Source: Paraburkholderia caballeronis (lineage in GTDB: Bacteria > Pseudomonadota > Gammaproteobacteria > Burkholderiales > Burkholderiaceae). From it: 64,000 nt of DNA. Position numbers and translations under genes: made by a program. Positions 62,743 to 64,000 of this stretch are shown here, in pieces. The notes beneath the pieces are model-generated. The model did no database searches. It was not told the DNA's origin and saw only the letters and a list, made by a program, of their open reading frames with translations. The stretch is taken from contig NZ_FNSR01000001.1 of NCBI RefSeq assembly GCF_900104845.1, positions 1,550,001 to 1,614,000 of the forward strand. The letters are read 5' to 3'. Each line of letters starts with the position of its first letter. The stretch's first letter is position 1.

Positions 62743-63382
62743 GGCGCGCGCCGTCGGCGACCGACGACTTCGGCACCGCCGCGATCTCGACGCGCCGGTT
62801 GCGCGCGCGGCCCGCGTCGTCCGCGTTCGAACTGACCGGCTGCTCGGACCCGAACGCGGCCGCGAACACCGACGACGCCGGCAGGCCTTCGTCGACGAAC
62901 GCGCGCGTGACGGTCAGCGCGCGCTCGGCCGACAGTTCCCAGTTGTCCGCGAAGCGCCGGTTGCCCGAGCGGACCTGGCGGTCGTCCGCGAAGCCGCTGA
63001 CCATCAGGATTTCGTCATGCGTCTTCAGATACGCGGCGAGCGGCCCCGCGAGGCTCTTCAGCAGCTCGCGGCCGGCCGGCTGCAACTGGTCCGAGTTCAG
63101 CGCGAACAGCACCGCGCCGTTGATGCCGATGCGTCCGTTCACGAGCGTCACGCGGCCGGCCGCGAGCGGGCCGGCCAGCGCCTGTTCGAGCGTCTTGCGG
63201 CGCTGCGTTTCGAGCTGCCGCTGCCGGACCTCGTGGTCGAGCCGCGACGACAGTTCGAGCTGCACGCCGATCACGCTGACGAGGATCAGCACGAACGCGC
63301 CGAGCAGCACCGACATCAGGTCGCCGAACGCGGCCCAGATCGGCGTCGTCGATTCGACGCCGCCGTCGATTTCGTCGTTCAT
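62735..63382 (-). CDS. OmpA/MotB-like stator protein
   Basis: This 215-residue protein has a single membrane helix near the N-terminus (about 16-42, WAAFGDLMSVLLGAFVLILVSVIG) and a C-terminal OmpA domain (about 90-210; LNSDQLQPAGRELL, MVSGFADDRQV, NWELSAERALTV, AAFGSEQPV, RNRRVEI), which binds peptidoglycan. Asp 21 in FGDLMS sits where MotB and related stator proteins keep their proton-binding Asp. It is five bases downstream of the DUF802 gene. Together they resemble a MotA/MotB-type or ZorA/ZorB-type ion-driven complex (inference). Confidence 0.85.
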   Translation of the reverse strand: MNDEIDGGVESTTPIWAAFGDLMSVLLGAFVLILVSVIGVQLELSSRLDHEVRQRQLETQRRKTLEQALAGPLAAGRVTLVNGRIGINGAVLFALNSDQLQPAGRELLKSLAGPLAAYLKTHDEILMVSGFADDRQVRSGNRRFADNWELSAERALTVTRAFVDEGLPASSVFAAAFGSEQPVSSNADDAGRARNRRVEIAAVPKSSVADGARHD

Positions 63383-63387
63383 GCCGG

Positions 63388-64000
63388 TCAGTCTCCGAGA
63401 CTTGCGCGCGAATCGGCGAGCCGTTGCAGATCGTCGATGATCTGCTTCTGCGACAGCACGCTCAGATCGACGACCTCGCGCGCCTGCGCGACGTAATACG
63501 CGAGCTGTTCGTCGCTGCGCGCGAGCGATTTGTCGAGCGCGGCCTCGATGCGTTGCAGGTGCTCGACGAGCTTGTCGTTCGATGCGCCGAACCGTTGCAC
63601 CGCCGCGCCAAACGTTTCGCCGAGGCTCGCGACTTCGACCGCGCTGCCGGTCATCTGCGCGGCGACCTCGTCCAGCCGGCGCGCGCCGTGGTCGACCTGC
63701 GCGCCGAAGCGGCCGCCGACGCGTTCGAGCAGATCGGCCGACGTCGACACGAGCGCGTCGATGGCCGTGCGCTGATCGGTGGACGCGTGGTTCACCGCGT
63801 CGAGCAGCGTGCCGAGCGTGTCGAGCAGGCGGTTGCGTTCGTCGAGCATCGCGGTGTCGCGCGCCATGCTGTCGGCCAGATTCGCGCGCAGTTCGGCGAT
63901 CACGTCGGCGGCGGCCTTCGGCGCTTCGGAGGCGGCATCGACGAGGCGGGCGATTTCCGCGATCGTTTCGGCCGCGTGCTGGTGCGTCTGTTCGGTGATC
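63388..64000 (-). CDS. DUF802 domain protein, C-terminal part
   Basis: The last 204 or so residues of a protein whose start lies beyond the right edge. The visible part is a long helical, coiled-coil-like region (IAELRANLADSMARDTAML, STSADLLERVGGRFGAQVDHGARRLDEVAAQ, LVEHLQRIEAALDKSLARSDEQLAYYVAQAREV) ending SQKQIIDDLQRLADSRASLGD. This matches DUF802 proteins, which have an N-terminal membrane part and a long coiled coil and are encoded next to OmpA-type proteins. The five-base spacing to the OmpA gene indicates one operon. The GTG at 63903 is internal; the frame is open to the window edge. Confidence 0.8.
   Translation of the reverse strand, partial: ITEQTHQHAAETIAEIARLVDAASEAPKAAADVIAELRANLADSMARDTAMLDERNRLLDTLGTLLDAVNHASTDQRTAIDALVSTSADLLERVGGRFGAQVDHGARRLDEVAAQMTGSAVEVASLGETFGAAVQRFGASNDKLVEHLQRIEAALDKSLARSDEQLAYYVAQAREVVDLSVLSQKQIIDDLQRLADSRASLGD

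Noticed and set aside
1..64000. tRNA, rRNA, insertion sequences, prophage genes and CRISPR arrays
   Set aside because: None was recognised by reading. A covariance-model scan could still find a tRNA or small RNA in the long spacers.

Overview
The window is high-GC DNA with closely packed genes and looks like one replicon of a Burkholderia-group betaproteobacterium (Burkholderia, Paraburkholderia or Caballeronia). The pointers are codon use, the OmpC-type betaproteobacterial porin, LIV-type ABC transporters, a cioAB cyanide-insensitive oxidase, an AcpA-like phosphoesterase, and a DUF802/OmpA/DUF2894 set of a kind known from this group. No rRNA, tRNA, insertion sequence, phage or CRISPR array was recognised by reading. 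Both ends cut through genes: an APC permease at the left and a DUF802 protein at the right.

Bases 1-14.7 kb form a loosely packed stress and envelope region with long spacers. It holds an orphan soluble histidine kinase, two nearly identical Crp/Fnr regulators 1.5 kb apart, a short 6-phosphogluconate dehydrogenase, phosphoglucomutase, a tandem PRC-barrel protein, a SYLF lipoprotein, a glycine-zipper lipoprotein, a DUF3309 membrane peptide, an orphan HicB-like antitoxin and Spy/CpxP-like periplasmic proteins. Four perfect GTACG-N4-CGTAC palindromes lie in its spacers and may be operators shared by this set.

Bases 14.8-18.7 kb carry an Lrp/AsnC regulator, 2,3-diaminopropionate ammonia-lyase and an amino-acid binding protein. 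Bases 18.8-29.8 kb hold a GNAT acetyltransferase, a His-tailed DMT exporter, a LysR/D-tartrate dehydratase divergent pair with a clear operator, a PTS EIIA fusion, a dihydrolipoamide-dehydrogenase-like flavoprotein, and a GST plus PNPOx/ferredoxin-reductase fusion followed by a LysR regulator. Between 29.75 and 30.34 kb are scraps of a lost SDR/AraC pair and then a fluoride riboswitch that leads into a CLC-F fluoride antiporter.

Bases 31.8-42.0 kb contain a dCache-type diguanylate cyclase, small proteins, an AcpA-like phosphoesterase, a di-haem peroxidase, an exported amidohydrolase and a porin. Bases 42.0-54.5 kb form one tightly coupled operon: GntR/UTRA regulator, LIV ABC transporter (five genes), aconitase-family large and small subunits, hydantoinase B and A, an isochorismatase-fold protein and an isocitrate-lyase-family C-C lyase. 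Read together these suggest a degradation route from a cyclic imide or related compound, through a half-amide, to a substituted maleate, to a substituted malate, to two small acids. That reading is inference.

Bases 54.6-64.0 kb hold a membrane PQQ glucose-dehydrogenase-type enzyme, convergent cioAB, a PsiD-like decarboxylase, and a MotB-like stator gene between DUF2894 and DUF802 genes.
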